Counted from the stretch's first letter, positions 25,455 to 33,259 are shown. The stretch: 47,451 nt of DNA from Candidatus Ventrenecus stercoripullorum (GCA_018712835.1 DVGF01000030.1:1-47451); one strand, 5' to 3'. The notes: a model not told the origin generated them from the letters alone. Translations and numbers: made by a program.

Positions 25455-25479
25455 CGAAAAAAGTAGAGCTACTCTACTT
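25455..25479 (-). terminator. Intrinsic terminator of the two-component operon
   Basis: Minus strand AAGTAGAG-tag-CTCTACTT followed by TTTTCG. It separates the regulator genes from the transporter genes... the stem is a perfect 8 bp. Because both units read on the minus strand and the transporter lies downstream of this position in coordinates below 25374, this hairpin ends the kinase transcript. Confidence 0.75.
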
Positions 25480-25499
25480 CTTGAAATTCTTGTGCGATA

Positions 25500-26702
25500 T
25501 TAAACCACACTTTTATAAAAGTGGATTGTAAATTTTGTGTATTTGTTTTCTTCACTTTGAACTCTTATCGTAGCGTTTGTTTTATCTAAGATGCTCTTGG
25601 TTAAGTTTAATCCTATTCCGATACTATTTTTGTTAGGGCTACTTTTATAAAATCTTTCAAAGATATGAGGTAAGTCACTTTCTTTGATACCACCGCCATT
25701 GTCTTCTACTACCAGTTCTACAAACATTGGAGTTTCTTTGGCAGTTAGAGTAACACTTCCTTTTTCTTCAACATGTTCACAAGCGTTTTTAACAATGTTA
25801 GAAAGAGCCTCTCGAAGCCAATAAGCATCTCCAGTAATTTTTATGTTTTTGGGAATGTTATATGTTACTTTAATATTTTTTGAGACAATAATTAATTCTA
25901 ATTGATTGTATACTTCTTTTAGTAAATTTGTTAGAGAAATTGTCTCTTTTTTTAGAGTAATCATGCCACTTTCAATTTGGCTTACTTTTAAAAGAGATGT
26001 AATCAGTGTCTCGATGTGAGTTAGGATTTCTTCTTGTTTTTTTATAAATTCTTCTTTTTGAGTTTCATTAATATCTTTGTATTGTAAGGCTTCATTAATT
26101 ACAAATAAGCTTGTCAAAGGGGTTTTTAATTGATGAGAAATGTCGGCTAGATTTTTAGAAAGTTCTTGCCTATCTTTGGTTGAAGTATCTAGGGCATTTT
26201 TTAATTTGCTCGTTACTTTCATTAAGTCATTTTGTAAGGTTTCTAGCTCGCCACTTTGAAAGGCTTTTAAGTTGACATTAATGTTATCTTGCAGTAGAGA
26301 AAATAAGTATTTATCAATTTTTTGAATTTCTTTTTTTCTTCTTCTTTGGATAATGATGAAATAAATAATTAAAATAATGGCTAATGCTAGGAAAAACATG
26401 ATGTAAGTTCCTAATAATATTTGTTCTAATTTTTTTACAGACTCTAAGTACTCTAGTGTTTCTAAGTTTGTAAAGCCATATTTTTCTAATATCTCACGAT
26501 TTTCTGTGAAATTTTCTTGTTTCATAATTTCGATAATTTCTGTTTCTAGCTCGGGATGAGCTTCGATGATTGTACCTACGATTAAAGAATTATTTTCTAC
26601 AATAAGTTCTTTGGTTTGGTTATAAATATAAAACTGTAATCCTAGGCCGATTAAGAAAAAGGCAATTAGAATTACTAAAAATATTCTTGTTTCTTTTTTC
26701 AT
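25500..26702 (-). CDS. Sensor histidine kinase
   Basis: 400 residues. Two transmembrane helices at about 6-26 and 93-116 enclose a short, about 65-residue extracellular loop. The H-box is LADISHQLKTPLTSL (phospho-His near residue 189), the N-box NIVKNACEH, G1 VEDNGGGI and G2 SIGIGLNLTKSI. All ATP-binding motifs are intact. The gene overlaps the response regulator by four bases (ATGA), so the two are coupled. The neighbouring ABC transporter is the probable target and possibly also the actual sensor, as in Bce-type systems, though the extracellular loop here is longer than in true BceS kinases. Confidence 0.92.
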   Translation of the reverse strand: MKKETRIFLVILIAFFLIGLGLQFYIYNQTKELIVENNSLIVGTIIEAHPELETEIIEIMKQENFTENREILEKYGFTNLETLEYLESVKKLEQILLGTYIMFFLALAIILIIYFIIIQRRRKKEIQKIDKYLFSLLQDNINVNLKAFQSGELETLQNDLMKVTSKLKNALDTSTKDRQELSKNLADISHQLKTPLTSLFVINEALQYKDINETQKEEFIKKQEEILTHIETLITSLLKVSQIESGMITLKKETISLTNLLKEVYNQLELIIVSKNIKVTYNIPKNIKITGDAYWLREALSNIVKNACEHVEEKGSVTLTAKETPMFVELVVEDNGGGIKESDLPHIFERFYKSSPNKNSIGIGLNLTKSILDKTNATIRVQSEENKYTKFTIHFYKSVV

Positions 26703-27367
26703 AGGTCACTCCCGATTTTATAGCCGATGCCTCTTACTGTTTCAATGATTTTTGGTTCGGCGGGATTTTCTTCTATTTTTTCTCTTAATCTTTTAATATA
26801 AACGGTTAATGTATTATCATTTACATAGTCTTCATTGACATCCCAAATATCTGCAAGAATTTGTTCTCTTGTAAATACTGTTTTGGGATTGGTTGCTAAA
26901 ATTAGTAATATTTTATATTCCATGTTGGTTAAAAATAGGTCTTTGCCGTTTTTTAAAACTTTACCACTTCTCGTATCGATCGTGATATTTCCTAGGATGA
27001 TGGTTGCTTCATTGTTTTGGTTGTTTCTGCGTAAAATGTTTTTAATTCGAGAAATGAGTTCTCTTGTTTTGAACGGTTTGGTAATATAATCGTATGCTCC
27101 CATGTCTAATCCTTGAACGATACTTAATTCTTCATCGCACGCGGTTAGACAAATTACGGGTACTTTATCTTTCCATACTTTTAGTACTTCAAATCCATGC
27201 ATATCAGGAAGATTTAAATCTAAAAGCATTAAATCGAAATTTCCTTGGTAGTTTTTCGCACTTTCGCCATTATTTAAACACTCTACTAGAAATCCTTCTT
27301 GGGTTAAACAAAATTCTAGTCCCATCGCGATAGAACTATCATCTTCGACTATTAATATTTTTGCCAT
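26699..27367 (-). CDS. Response regulator, OmpR/PhoB family
   Basis: 222 residues. Receiver domain 1-115 with the acidic pocket (VEDDSS), phospho-acceptor Asp in LMLLDLNLPDMHG near residue 52, switch Thr (CLTACD) and Lys (DYITKPFKTREL). A C-terminal winged helix covers about 125-220 (LTNMEYKILLILATNPKTVF, then YIKRLREKI and VRGIGYKI). It precedes and overlaps the kinase gene. An extended -10 promoter lies at 27388-27393. Confidence 0.95.
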   Translation of the reverse strand: MAKILIVEDDSSIAMGLEFCLTQEGFLVECLNNGESAKNYQGNFDLMLLDLNLPDMHGFEVLKVWKDKVPVICLTACDEELSIVQGLDMGAYDYITKPFKTRELISRIKNILRRNNQNNEATIILGNITIDTRSGKVLKNGKDLFLTNMEYKILLILATNPKTVFTREQILADIWDVNEDYVNDNTLTVYIKRLREKIEENPAEPKIIETVRGIGYKIGSDL

Positions 27368-27387
27368 ATATAACCACCACCATTTTG

Positions 27388-27393
27388 ATTATA
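27388..27393 (-). promoter_or_regulatory. Extended -10 promoter of the two-component operon
   Basis: Minus strand TTATGCTATAATC, TATAAT with upstream TGC, about 25 bases before the regulator start. Confidence 0.5.
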
Positions 27394-27407
27394 GCATAAA
27401 GTATAGC

Positions 27408-27433
27408 AAAAAAGAGTGACAAAATCGTCACTC
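27408..27433 (-). terminator. Intrinsic terminator after the envelope gene cluster
   Basis: Minus strand GAGTGAC-gatttt-GTCACTC followed by TTTTTT. Confidence 0.85.
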
Positions 27434-27437
27434 CTAT

Positions 27438-29030
27438 TTATTTAAGTTTCATTGTATAGATACTGCCCCGAATGGTTAGGATAATATCTATGGTTTCTGC
27501 GTTTTGTATTTCTCCTGGAAGTTCAAATACCCAATATCCTTCTAACTCTCTTGGTGTTACATTTGTTGGTTTGGTTGTTGTCGTACGGTTATCCACTGTA
27601 TATCTTACGGTGATAAAATCATTTACAAATGAGCCAGAACCACGACGTGCAGCATAGTAAGTCGTATAGGTATCTATTGAGAACATTCTTTCTAGAACTA
27701 GTAATTTTTTTGTAGAATTACTTACTATTTTGTTTCTTAGGGTTTGGCAATTTCCACTCTTACAAGACTGATATGAATATTCGTAAGAATTTGCTATTGC
27801 ATAATTTTTAAATTGTAATTGTGTGACACCTAATCTGGTTTCTGATAATTCCAAAATTTTGTTATAGTCGACTGTTCTTACATCTTTGTTTTCGGTTACT
27901 CTATCATAACTTAGATTGACTGTTTTATAAACAGGAGTAATACTTCCTACTTCGTATGTAATGGACTCTAGTATTTTTAAGTCGATGTTTTGATTGATAA
28001 GACTTGGGTCAATTTCATAGGTTAATACATACGTTCCTGTAGAACCTGGGGCAAATAAGGTATCTCTTGTATAAGGAATTCCAAAATCCGGGAAATATGT
28101 TCCTCGGTCTAAGGTTGCACTGATGCGACGGCGGGCTACTTCAAGCTGGAAGTTATCGTAATCTAGAGTCACAGAATTTGTGCCATTGTTTGTTATTTTT
28201 AGGGCTAGTGCTAAGTAGTATTTGCCATTGTCAATTAGGTTTCCATCAATTCCTAAGTTTGTTAGTATTGAGTCTTCGACACTGACGGTTAGATTGTTAT
28301 GACGAATATTTTGTGTTTGGCTATACTTTCTGTTATAAACACCAAAGTTCAAGTATAGTAATATTCCGAATACGACTACCACGATGGAAGCAAGAACCCC
28401 AAAAGTAAATTTGTTTTCTAGGACGTAATATTTAAATTCTCTTAGGAACCTTCTAAATGTTCTTTTGTATTTATAAGCATCTTTTCCGATTACTAATTCA
28501 AATTCTTCTGAGTCTATATCGGTTATTTCTAGTTCTTTGGCATCTTCTTCGAAATTAAATTTTTTAATATCAAAGCCAATACCACGAAGAGCTGAGTATC
28601 CTAGGAAGAAAAATTGTGGCAGATATATTACATAGGATAAATCTCTAAATACACGGACGGTTTGGGCTTCGATAGTAGCATTTTCAATACTTCCTAATAT
28701 GCTGTAATATACTGTTATGGCAATGAGCAGGAAAATATAGTAAATAATGATTGCCATGTAAAATTTGGTATCTTTTTCTTTTTTTCGCATTAAGAAGTAA
28801 ATAGCTAGGGCGAGCAATATTACTAAGAGAATTGCGCCATACATGAAATAGTTGATGTATGTTCCAGCAATGTTTACTTCACTCGTATAATAATTAGCTC
28901 GGACATAGTTTGATAAGAATGATGACATAGCACCAAAGCGTATAATTAGATACACAAAGGGAATACATAGTAATAAATGTATTAGTTTAAAGTGTTTGAT
29001 TAAAAATGCATAAGGCTTTCTTAAAATCAT
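27438..29030 (-). CDS. Multi-helix membrane protein with large extracellular beta domain, unknown
   Basis: 530 residues. Four hydrophobic segments occupy the first 160 residues (about 17-34, 62-82, 90-112, 128-150), then a cytoplasmic acidic stretch (NFEEDAKELEITDIDSEEFE), a fifth helix (about 208-230) and a 290-residue extracellular domain. The domain begins with a DUF4352-like section (ITNNGTNSVTLDYDNFQLEV, YVLTYEIDPSLI) that resembles a telokin-like beta sandwich. One Cys pair (SCKSGNCQ) may form a disulfide. It is the last of five same-strand envelope genes. It has its own -10 at 29056-29061 and AGGGG before the ATG. Function unknown. Confidence 0.72.
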   Translation of the reverse strand: MILRKPYAFLIKHFKLIHLLLCIPFVYLIIRFGAMSSFLSNYVRANYYTSEVNIAGTYINYFMYGAILLVILLALAIYFLMRKKEKDTKFYMAIIIYYIFLLIAITVYYSILGSIENATIEAQTVRVFRDLSYVIYLPQFFFLGYSALRGIGFDIKKFNFEEDAKELEITDIDSEEFELVIGKDAYKYKRTFRRFLREFKYYVLENKFTFGVLASIVVVVFGILLYLNFGVYNRKYSQTQNIRHNNLTVSVEDSILTNLGIDGNLIDNGKYYLALALKITNNGTNSVTLDYDNFQLEVARRRISATLDRGTYFPDFGIPYTRDTLFAPGSTGTYVLTYEIDPSLINQNIDLKILESITYEVGSITPVYKTVNLSYDRVTENKDVRTVDYNKILELSETRLGVTQLQFKNYAIANSYEYSYQSCKSGNCQTLRNKIVSNSTKKLLVLERMFSIDTYTTYYAARRGSGSFVNDFITVRYTVDNRTTTTKPTNVTPRELEGYWVFELPGEIQNAETIDIILTIRGSIYTMKLK

Positions 29031-29055
29031 AGTGCATCCCCTCTTATCTTCTTAA

Positions 29056-29061
29056 ATTATA
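29056..29061 (-). promoter_or_regulatory. Extended -10 promoter
   Basis: Minus strand CATGATATAATTTAAG ahead of the 27438-29030 gene. Confidence 0.5.
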
Positions 29062-29065
29062 TCAT

Positions 29066-29093
29066 GAAAAAAGAAAAGTGACTATTCCTTTTC
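29066..29093 (-). terminator. Intrinsic terminator of the LysM gene
   Basis: Minus strand GAAAAG-gaatagtca-CTTTTC followed by TTTTTTC. Confidence 0.6.
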
Positions 29094-29103
29094 TTTCTTT
29101 TCA

Positions 29104-29460
29104 TTATAAACGTGGGTTTACTAATACTTGTCCTTCTGATAAATAAATTACGCCATTCTTTTTTACTAAGTCTTCACTTGATATTTTGAACATATTCGCG
29201 ACTATGTCTAAGGTATCTCCTTCTTTGGTAATGTAGTAACTGTAACCATTTTTTGGAATGACTATTTCTTGGCCCGGATAGATGTATTCTTGCATGGATA
29301 GACCATTTAAGCCAGCAAGTAATTCCGGATTTATGTTATAACGTCTTGCGATACTATATAAGGAGTCTCCTTTTTCAATTGTATAATAGTTATAATAGTT
29401 TTGTTTATTTGATGGTGTAATTGTATTTGGTTCTCTTTCAAAATTAGAGGTCTGATACAT
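29104..29460 (-). CDS. Protein with two LysM domains, no obvious signal peptide
   Basis: 118 residues. Two LysM peptidoglycan-binding motifs: about 26-71 (YTIEKGDSLYSIARRYNINP, ending YPGQEIVIP) and about 73-117 (YYITKEGDTLDIVANMFKIS, ending SEGQVLVNP). The protein lacks a hydrophobic N-terminus (it opens MYQTSNFEREPNTITPSNKQ), so either it is exported by an unusual route, acts on a spore or cell surface after lysis, or is held by partner proteins. Its start codon touches a 12-bp hairpin (29461-29504) that contains its ribosome binding site. Neighbours are all envelope-type genes. Confidence 0.85.
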   Translation of the reverse strand: MYQTSNFEREPNTITPSNKQNYYNYYTIEKGDSLYSIARRYNINPELLAGLNGLSMQEYIYPGQEIVIPKNGYSYYITKEGDTLDIVANMFKISSEDLVKKNGVIYLSEGQVLVNPRL

Positions 29461-29504
29461 AAAAAATCACTTCCTAGTTATAAGATATGTGAAAGTGATT
29501 TTTT
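29461..29504 (-). promoter_or_regulatory. Long hairpin overlapping the LysM ribosome binding site
   Basis: AAAAAATCACTT (29461-29472) and AAGTGATTTTTT (29493-29504) form a perfect 12-bp stem with a 20-base loop. In the minus-strand transcript it directly follows the stop codon of the upstream gene and ends in T6 exactly at the LysM ATG. It can act as a terminator and also hides AGGAAGTGA. Confidence 0.7.
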
Positions 29505-29506
29505 GG

Positions 29507-30634
29507 TTAATCTATAAAGATAACATTTTCTGAATTGAAATTCCATTCAAAGTAATTTAATAGTAATTTTTCTCCTTCTTCTTTGTTATAAGAGTATACG
29601 TTATCGTTTACAAGATAGTAAACTGTATTATCGGTATTGGAAAGGATTTTGCTTGGAGCAGACTCTCTTATTTTCATTTGATGATTGTCAAATATAGCAT
29701 ACAATCCATCTTCTTTGATATTATATTCTAAGATTGTTGTTCCTTTAAATGTGTTTTCTTGATATAGAAGACGGTTCATTGTAACGTTAGTCCACTCGTG
29801 GTCGTATATCTTACCACCTTTTTGTTCTGTACCTACTCTTTCTTGTTTTTGTTTGGCAATGTTTAGTTGCCATTCTGTTTTTTCGTGTTTATCAATGATA
29901 TAAAGATCTCCTTGATATACTCCTAGAACTGCACTATCAAAGTAGATACTTGTTTCTAATGTCCAGGTAGTTGTACGACCAGTATTCATGTCTAGTAAAA
30001 TGACTTTATCAAAGTAGTAATCTGCATTATAGTCGGGAATGACTAGTGTATCATTTACTTGGGTTATTAAAGTTGGGTTATAAATGTCTTTATCAAATAA
30101 TTGAATATTTTCTGTGGTATTTTCATTAATATGGTAGAAACCGCGATAGTTCCAAATATAGTAATTATGATTTCTATAGTGATATACATTAATGTTATTA
30201 TATGTGGTTAAGATTGTATCTTCTTTCGTTTCACTAGTTACTCCTAATTTTTCTTTCATTTCATCACTTACTAAATGATAAGATATTTGTGTTGCTTCTT
30301 TGGTACAAAGAGGTTCGATACGAACTTTATTACTACTTATTGTAATACAAGACTCTGTCTCTGTTTGGTATTCAGTGATTTGGTCGATATTTTTTTTAGA
30401 TGAAAAGTGTTGATTATAAACAATTGCAAAGCGTTCGGTTTCACCTTTTTTGATAATAAAAGAATAGTAATCTTCTTCTTTGTGATAACTTTCAGTAATT
30501 TCATAATCATTGACAGAGTATGTTACAGTATAATCTTTTCTTCGAAATAGAAAGAATAATACTAGAGCAATGATTAGAATGATAATTAGAAGTAATGCTA
30601 GTCTTCTTCTTTGCTTAATTTTGGCTTTCTTCAT
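29507..30634 (-). CDS. Single-pass membrane protein with large extracellular domain, unknown
   Basis: 375 residues: a Lys/Arg-rich cytoplasmic tail (MKKAKIKQRRRLALL), one transmembrane helix at about 11-30, then a long extracellular domain rich in Tyr, Asn and beta strands. Repeated patterns such as ILTTYNNINVYHYRNHNYYI and LYIIDKHEKTEWQLNIAKQK suggest a beta-propeller-like fold, but no family is recognised. It overlaps the PH-domain gene by 20 bases, so expression is coupled to that gene. Confidence 0.65.
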   Translation of the reverse strand: MKKAKIKQRRRLALLLIIILIIALVLFFLFRRKDYTVTYSVNDYEITESYHKEEDYYSFIIKKGETERFAIVYNQHFSSKKNIDQITEYQTETESCITISSNKVRIEPLCTKEATQISYHLVSDEMKEKLGVTSETKEDTILTTYNNINVYHYRNHNYYIWNYRGFYHINENTTENIQLFDKDIYNPTLITQVNDTLVIPDYNADYYFDKVILLDMNTGRTTTWTLETSIYFDSAVLGVYQGDLYIIDKHEKTEWQLNIAKQKQERVGTEQKGGKIYDHEWTNVTMNRLLYQENTFKGTTILEYNIKEDGLYAIFDNHQMKIRESAPSKILSNTDNTVYYLVNDNVYSYNKEEGEKLLLNYFEWNFNSENVIFID

Positions 30635-31055
30635 AATAATACTTCTTTTTTTCTTCCATCATAAAGGAAGATATTACAGTTTCTAATTCTTGAAGAGATT
30701 CTTTAGATAAGTGTGAAAGCACTACTTTTTCACGAGCAGTATCAATTACAACTTTGCCCCAAAATAGGCTTTCAAATACTTGCATATCGTTGTATAAATC
30801 AGGAGTTACACTGTTGAGAGCATAACCAATTAATACGCGTTTTTGTCCAATTAATAATCTTTTGTTCGTTACTGCAACGACCGCTGTTTGAAATATATCA
30901 AACAATCCTTCGCCTTTTTGTCCTGCAAAAGCAAATGTTACTTCCTCATCTGGGTTTACATGCATATCTATTATTTTAGAGTTTTGAAATAATCGCCAAG
31001 CGATTGTTCCTGGATATTTTTTCTTCCATTTTTTTACAAGTTCATAACAAGTCAT
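30615..31055 (-). CDS. Bacterial PH-domain-like protein
   Basis: 146 residues. The section VNPDEEVTFAFAGQKG to LSHLSKESLQELETVI (about 33-130) matches the bacterial pleckstrin-like (YokE-like PH) fold, with the typical AVVAVTNKRLLIGQKRV strand pair. It lacks a signal or membrane helix, so it should be cytoplasmic. These domains are thought to mediate oligomerisation or membrane contact. A -10 (TATAAT, 31078-31083) and AAGGATGTGA lie upstream. It is translationally coupled to the single-pass protein downstream. Confidence 0.72.
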   Translation of the reverse strand: MTCYELVKKWKKKYPGTIAWRLFQNSKIIDMHVNPDEEVTFAFAGQKGEGLFDIFQTAVVAVTNKRLLIGQKRVLIGYALNSVTPDLYNDMQVFESLFWGKVVIDTAREKVVLSHLSKESLQELETVISSFMMEEKKKYYYEESQN

Positions 31056-31119
31056 AGTAAATCACATCCTTTAAAATATTATAATATTTCTTTTAAAAAA
31101 ACACAAACAAAAAAGAAGG

Positions 31120-32607
31120 TTATTCGGCCTCTTTTGTGTTACCTGTCCAAGTCCAACCTTCCACTTCTTTTTCTTTACTCCAAATCGTTTCTGTTTCACT
31201 TGTTGGAGTTTCATTTTCTGTTGCTAAAATCCTATCTGTTGAGTTTTCTTTATAGCATGTACTTCCTTCTAATGAATAACCACTAGGACAACTGTATGTT
31301 ATAAACTGTGTTTTTGCTGGGGTGATACATCTGTCACCTTGTAAAGTAGCATCACTTTGTTCACAGTAATAGTATGCTTCGGTTGTTGTTTTTTTGTAGC
31401 AGCGAGAATTTTTTCCGGAGCCGCTTTGTGTATAACCAGCTGGGCAAGAGTAAGATAGTCCATCATCCACGACTATAGCATCAACTGTTTTTACACATTT
31501 ATTGCCTGATATCATAGTATAGCCAGAAGCACAGAAGTAATTCTTTTTCACTGTTTTTTCAGCAGCTTCATAGCGATAGCAAATTAAGGTGTTGCCTTCT
31601 CTTCTTTTTGAATATCCACTTGGACAAGTTGTGTTATTTGTACTTGCTATTGTAAATACGCATCTTGCCCCTGATAGGGTTCCACCATTTGGACAGCTAT
31701 AAATATTTTCTGTACGATATCCAGCATCTACTTCTTTTGTACATTTACTGCCAGATAAGGTGTAGCCACTAGAACATCTATATGTTGCAGAGCCTTCTGT
31801 AACGATTGGGTCAACGTATTCATATTCTGTATCACTTGATTTGTAGATTGCTGGTCTATTTTTTTCTGGAATTACACGGTATTTTGGTGTTGCTGGAAGG
31901 GTTTCTGTGGTAGAAGCTCCAATGCAGTAACGTCCTGAATTTATATATCCTTCTGGACAAGTGTATTTTCCAGTTGTTACGGTTCTTTCTAGCTCATAAA
32001 GGATGGTGCCATCTTCACTTTCTGTACTTTCATCAAAGGTTACATCATAGGTGGCACTTTTATCTTCTTCTCCACATTTTAAATATACGTTTAAGTTAAA
32101 GTGTTCCCCAGTTTCTTTTACTAAAGATACATAACTTTCTTCACTACTACAAACCGTTTCATCTTCTTTTAGTTCTTCAATTAAACTACCATCTATCATA
32201 TCTTTTAAAGTTAACATGATTTCTTCTTTTTCGCCAGTTGGACGATGGGTATCTACTTTGAAATAGGTATAGCCTACTTCACGCATTCTTTCCATATTAT
32301 CGTCAAAATTGTTATGGCTGGTAGCATTTTTTATTTTTGTTACAACAAAAATCACCACAAAAGCTACGACTAGAAAAATTCCTAGTTTAATTAAGACAGA
32401 AACATAGTCTGCTTTAAAATGCAATATTTTTTTCGGTGTTTTCTCTTTCGTAGTTGTCGCTTTTTCTACTGTTTTCTCTTTTTTAGGTGTATCTGTTTTC
32501 TTTTCTTTAACAGTTCTGGTTTTTGTTCCTGTTTCTTTAAAAAACTTTTTTTCTGCTTTCTTTTTTGCTTTTTTTACTTTTTTTTCAGGAATTTTTTCTT
32601 CGTACAT
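31120..32607 (-). CDS. Membrane-anchored protein with about eight Cys-rich CPxGYxxxGxxC repeats
   Basis: 495 residues from ATG 32607, eight bases after AAAGGGGG; the track start at 32658 lies in the promoter area. A very basic cytoplasmic tail (KKVKKAKKKAEKKFFKETGT) of about 75 residues precedes one transmembrane helix (about 73-95). After an acidic domain come repeats with two Cys each: CPEGYINSGRYC, CSSGYTLSGSKC, CPNGGTLSGARC, CPSGYSKRREGNTLIC, CASGYTMISGNKC, CPAGYTQSGSGKNSRC, CEQSDATLQGDRC, CPSGYSLEGSTC. They look like disulfide-knitted extracellular modules. Family unknown to me; probably a surface protein. It is the first of the envelope genes beside tmRNA. Confidence 0.75.
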   Translation of the reverse strand: MYEEKIPEKKVKKAKKKAEKKFFKETGTKTRTVKEKKTDTPKKEKTVEKATTTKEKTPKKILHFKADYVSVLIKLGIFLVVAFVVIFVVTKIKNATSHNNFDDNMERMREVGYTYFKVDTHRPTGEKEEIMLTLKDMIDGSLIEELKEDETVCSSEESYVSLVKETGEHFNLNVYLKCGEEDKSATYDVTFDESTESEDGTILYELERTVTTGKYTCPEGYINSGRYCIGASTTETLPATPKYRVIPEKNRPAIYKSSDTEYEYVDPIVTEGSATYRCSSGYTLSGSKCTKEVDAGYRTENIYSCPNGGTLSGARCVFTIASTNNTTCPSGYSKRREGNTLICYRYEAAEKTVKKNYFCASGYTMISGNKCVKTVDAIVVDDGLSYSCPAGYTQSGSGKNSRCYKKTTTEAYYYCEQSDATLQGDRCITPAKTQFITYSCPSGYSLEGSTCYKENSTDRILATENETPTSETETIWSKEKEVEGWTWTGNTKEAE

Positions 32608-32663
32608 CAGAGCATCCCCCTTTAGATAACATAAATACTTGACTGTATCATATCGCATTCGTT

Positions 32664-32692
32664 TTGAAAACGCAAGAATTTTGTGATATAAT
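32664..32692 (+). promoter_or_regulatory. tmRNA promoter
   Basis: TTGAAA (32664-32669), 17 bp, TATAAT (32687-32692) with TGA before it; transcription would begin at or near the mature 5' G at 32701. Confidence 0.85.
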
Positions 32693-32700
32693 TGTGGTAC

Positions 32701-33073
32701 GGGGCAGTAAATGGTTTCGACAGCAATTACTAATTTAGACTGCAGGTAGTAGGCATACTATAAATGCAACAATTAAAATTAAATGACGAGAATAACTCAG
32801 TCTCTTCTTTCGGAGCTTTCGCTCCTGTAGCTGCTTAATTTAAAGCGAATAAGAAGGCTTTTATTCACTTTCTCTTATAGGGTGTTTAAAGGTTCATAGA
32901 TATAAGATATATAAAGTTGTTTGCTTTAGATAACTTTACGAATACTAATAAAGCTCGTATAAGAATTTGGTGAGTTGGATCCAATTCTTATATTAAATGA
33001 ATTCCAACTAAACCTGTAGACGTTTAGAGATAGGATTGTTTGGACAGGGGTTCAACTCCCCTCTGCTCCACCA
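32701..33073 (+). ncRNA. ssrA: tmRNA (transfer-messenger RNA)
   Basis: The 5' end GGGGCAG pairs with CTGCTCC before an encoded ACCA at the 3' end, giving the alanyl-tRNA-like acceptor. The T-arm GGACAGGGGTTCAACTCCCC and the 5' ATGGTTTCGACAG block are typical. The tag frame ends at TAA 32836-32838 and encodes ...DENNSVSSFGAFAPVAA, its last part inside the hairpin GGAGC-tttc-GCTCC. Reading back, the frame stays open to an ATG at 32764 preceded by TAA, so the tag may have up to 23-24 residues. The resume codon could not be fixed by eye. tmRNA rescues stalled ribosomes and tags their products for proteolysis. Confidence 0.95.
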
Positions 33074-33074
33074 T

Positions 33075-33151
33075 GGGTGATTAGCTCAGTTGGTTAGAGC
33101 ACTTGCGTCACATGCAAGGGGTCATAGGTTCGAGTCCTACATCACCCACCA
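33075..33151 (+). tRNA. tRNA-Val (anticodon CAC)
   Basis: Cloverleaf: acceptor GGGTGAT/ATCACCC, D-arm GCTC...GAGC, anticodon stem CTTGC/GCAAG with loop GTCACAT (anticodon CAC at 33109-33111), T-arm TTCGAGT loop, encoded CCA. It reads GUG. It begins two bases after tmRNA and is probably processed from the same transcript. Confidence 0.93.
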
Positions 33152-33164
33152 TATTGATAATTAC

Positions 33165-33190
33165 TCGAACTAGAAATAGTTCGTTTTTTT
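33165..33190 (+). terminator. Intrinsic terminator of the tmRNA-tRNA transcript (copy A of a duplicated module)
   Basis: CGAACTA-GAAA-TAGTTCG followed by TTTTTTT. The 18 bases TCGAACTAGAAATAGTTC recur at 34654-34671. Confidence 0.88.
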
Positions 33191-33196
33191 ATTTTA

Positions 33197-33229
33197 TGGT
33201 CGAAAAGTGGTCGAATAGTGGTCGAATAG
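33197..33229 (+). repeat. Three tandem 11-bp repeats TGGTCGAAWAG
   Basis: TGGTCGAAAAG, TGGTCGAATAG, TGGTCGAATAG in direct tandem, ending one base before the -35 of the AlbA_2 gene promoter. One further copy (TGGTCGAATG) lies at 34696-34705 just ahead of the next promoter. They may be operator sites or recombinase arm sites. Confidence 0.8.
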
Positions 33230-33230
33230 A

Positions 33231-33259
33231 TTGATAATATTTTGGGATTTGTATATAAT
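33231..33259 (+). promoter_or_regulatory. Promoter of the AlbA_2 gene
   Basis: TTGATA (33231-33236), 17 bp, TATAAT (33254-33259). Confidence 0.75.

Noticed and set aside
31120-32607. EGF-like or zinc-ribbon assignment for the Cys repeats
   Set aside because: The spacing (one Cys pair per repeat with 10-17 residues between) does not match six-Cys EGF modules or CxxC ribbons.
33197-33229. CRISPR-like repeat array
   Set aside because: The 11-bp units are directly adjacent with no spacers and there are only three; better explained as operator or arm-site repeats.
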